This document shows, piece by piece, positions 62,819-64,000 of a DNA stretch of 64,000 bases. Source of the DNA: GAS188 sp963794475 (GTDB lineage Bacteria; Pseudomonadota; Alphaproteobacteria; Rhizobiales; Beijerinckiaceae). Location: contig CAWCDW010000002.1 in NCBI GenBank assembly GCA_963794475.1, forward strand, positions 372,001 to 436,000, written 5' to 3'. Position 1 is the stretch's first letter, and every line of letters begins with the position of its first letter. Made by a program: the position numbers and the translations under genes. The notes under the pieces were generated by a model, which was given only the letters and a program-made list of their open reading frames with translations, was not told the DNA's origin and ran no database searches.

Positions 62819-64000
62819 TCACGCGCGGCCGCGTGCCATCGCTTCATAAGCGATTAAGCTGACGAAAAACCCGACGATCCACGAGATGTCCGCGCCGTCT
62901 AGCAATTGCGCAATTGCTCCTACGAAGACAGGAGAGTGCATCGTCAGAACCGCGGCAATCATTCCCAAAAGCAAGCTTGACCAGCCGATCGGATTGACGC
63001 CGCTCTTGTACCAATAAGCGCTTTGTTGGCCGCTCGTATCGTGGATCGCCGAAGCATCGAAGCGCCAGCGGCGCTTCAATCCGTCCGCAACCCATACGCC
63101 GGCATAAGGCCCAGCCCATACGACGAGGAAGGAAAGGAAGTTGTTCAAGCTTGACAGAAAATCCGAAACGAAAATCACGTAGATGACAATACAGGTCGCG
63201 ATCAAAGAATCGAGCAAGGTCGCCCAATGCCGATGTAGGGGAATGCCCATCGCCTGAATGGCGAGGCCCGACGAATAGTAGGTCGGAGCGTTGTTGGATA
63301 TCGCTCCGCCGATCGCCGCTACGATATAGCAGATGAATAGCCAGGTCGGCAGGAAGGGCTCCATCGCTCCTACAGGGTCCGCCATGTCGCCGAGCGTGCC
63401 CATCATGACGCCGATGATCGATAACGCCAGGGACGGTATTACGGCCGCCGCCGTGACATGACCCACGATCTTGCCGTTAGAGATGCCCGGCGACAAATAA
63501 CGCACCCAGTCCGGAGCATTGTAAACGTAGGAAATCGCTCCCGAGGCCACGATGCCGGCAGCGGTCAGGATCGTGGCAGCGATCGAAAACCCAGCCGTCA
63601 GTTCTACGGACGCGGGGCGGGAGAAGTTAACGAGGGGAATGATCCAAAAGCCGATCAGCAACAGGATCAGTCCAATGAAGAACGCAAAGAATCGCTGGAG
63701 ATACACCAACGTTGCATGCCCTAGAACGGCAATTCCCGCTCCCAAAGCCAATTGCAGGACGATCGCGACCAGCCGAAGGGTTGTATCAGAGTCGTTCCAC
63801 CCCAATACCTTGAAGAGCGCGGAAAAGGCGAATACGCCGTAGATCGTGTTCACCGCTTCAAATCCGACGGAAACGATCCAGGCGAGGAATGCGTTGGGAA
63901 AATTGCCGCGCACGCCAAACGATGCGCGGCTAAATGTCGTCACCGGCATTCCAGATCGCGCCGCACCTATGCTGCAGATGCCGACGTACAGATAGGCGAA
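62819..64000 (-). CDS. NCS1 family permease (cytosine/purine/uracil/allantoin), 5' part outside window
   Basis: The open frame runs off the right edge; at least 393 residues are present with about ten hydrophobic segments. Family features include GMPVTTFSRASFGVRGNFPN near the visible start, NDSDTTLRLVAIV, DWVRYLSPGISNGKIVGHV and WAGPYAGVWVADGL. An internal ATG at 63949 is not the true start because similarity continues upstream. NCS1 permeases take up nucleobases or hydantoins. The type fits the pyrimidine-degrading cluster 28 kb away, but a link is speculative. It converges with the truncated cyclase. Confidence 0.9.
   Translation of the reverse strand, partial: FAYLYVGICSIGAARSGMPVTTFSRASFGVRGNFPNAFLAWIVSVGFEAVNTIYGVFAFSALFKVLGWNDSDTTLRLVAIVLQLALGAGIAVLGHATLVYLQRFFAFFIGLILLLIGFWIIPLVNFSRPASVELTAGFSIAATILTAAGIVASGAISYVYNAPDWVRYLSPGISNGKIVGHVTAAAVIPSLALSIIGVMMGTLGDMADPVGAMEPFLPTWLFICYIVAAIGGAISNNAPTYYSSGLAIQAMGIPLHRHWATLLDSLIATCIVIYVIFVSDFLSSLNNFLSFLVVWAGPYAGVWVADGLKRRWRFDASAIHDTSGQQSAYWYKSGVNPIGWSSLLLGMIAAVLTMHSPVFVGAIAQLLDGADISWIVGFFVSLIAYEAMARGRA

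Overview
The window is a GC-rich alphaproteobacterial chromosome segment, most likely from the Hyphomicrobiales (Rhizobiales). The evidence is the gene order dusB-ntrB-ntrC-ntrY-ntrX-trkA-hfq-hflX, the fused ispDF gene, purM-purN, BA14K- and DUF1236-type secreted proteins, and intergenic palindromes of a type common in that order. No rRNA, tRNA, CRISPR array, insertion sequence or phage gene was recognised.

Layout. 1-16.2 kb is core housekeeping: purM-purN, then the convergent hflX-hfq-trkA and the nitrogen two-component block ntrX-ntrY-ntrC-ntrB-dusB on the minus strand, divergent ispDF-pncC, then ratA and lipA. 16.2-22 kb (minus) holds a TRAP transporter (solute-binding protein, a frameshifted short-chain dehydrogenase, a fused DctQM membrane protein) and a frameshifted autotransporter. 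22.5-34.9 kb (plus) is a catabolic cluster: an HTH-methyltransferase, a frameshifted methylenetetrahydrofolate reductase-like gene, preT-preA, an N-carbamoyl-amino-acid hydrolase, dihydropyrimidinase and a complete NMT1/ThiY-type ABC importer. Together these encode uptake and reductive degradation of a pyrimidine-like compound to a beta-amino acid. 35-47 kb is an accessory stretch with AT-rich spacers: a secreted Gly/His/Asn repeat protein, a 1586-residue CheB-CheR-PAS-kinase-REC-REC-LuxR protein, an ABC transmembrane domain without ATPase, two small secreted glycine-zipper proteins, two tiny ORFs with strong ribosome binding sites, and an AI-2E family permease. 47-53.9 kb (minus) is a beta-oxidation operon: acyl-CoA dehydrogenase, thiolase, cupin, a frameshifted FadB-type multifunctional enzyme, and a DsbA-family isomerase, with a palindromic operator candidate upstream. 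54-62.8 kb (plus and minus) carries a frameshifted PodJ/Sel1-type polarity protein, an orphan solute-binding protein, YbjN, ubiK, lgt, a MidA-type methyltransferase and a 3'-truncated SAM-domain cyclase. The right edge is the 3' part of an NCS1 permease gene.

One feature cuts across the window. Five long coding regions (SDR, autotransporter, MTHFR-like, FadB, PodJ/Sel1) are broken only by frameshifts, with no other decay. Six of the nine breaks are repaired by adding back one GC or CG dinucleotide, five of them in a GCGC/CGCG context. This looks more like systematic sequence collapse, or recent slippage, than old pseudogenes, and it should be settled before these genes are called dead. No wholly new system is proven here. 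The most unusual items are the single-chain chemotaxis/phosphorelay/DNA-binding protein and the pentapeptide-collagen-like secreted protein beside it.
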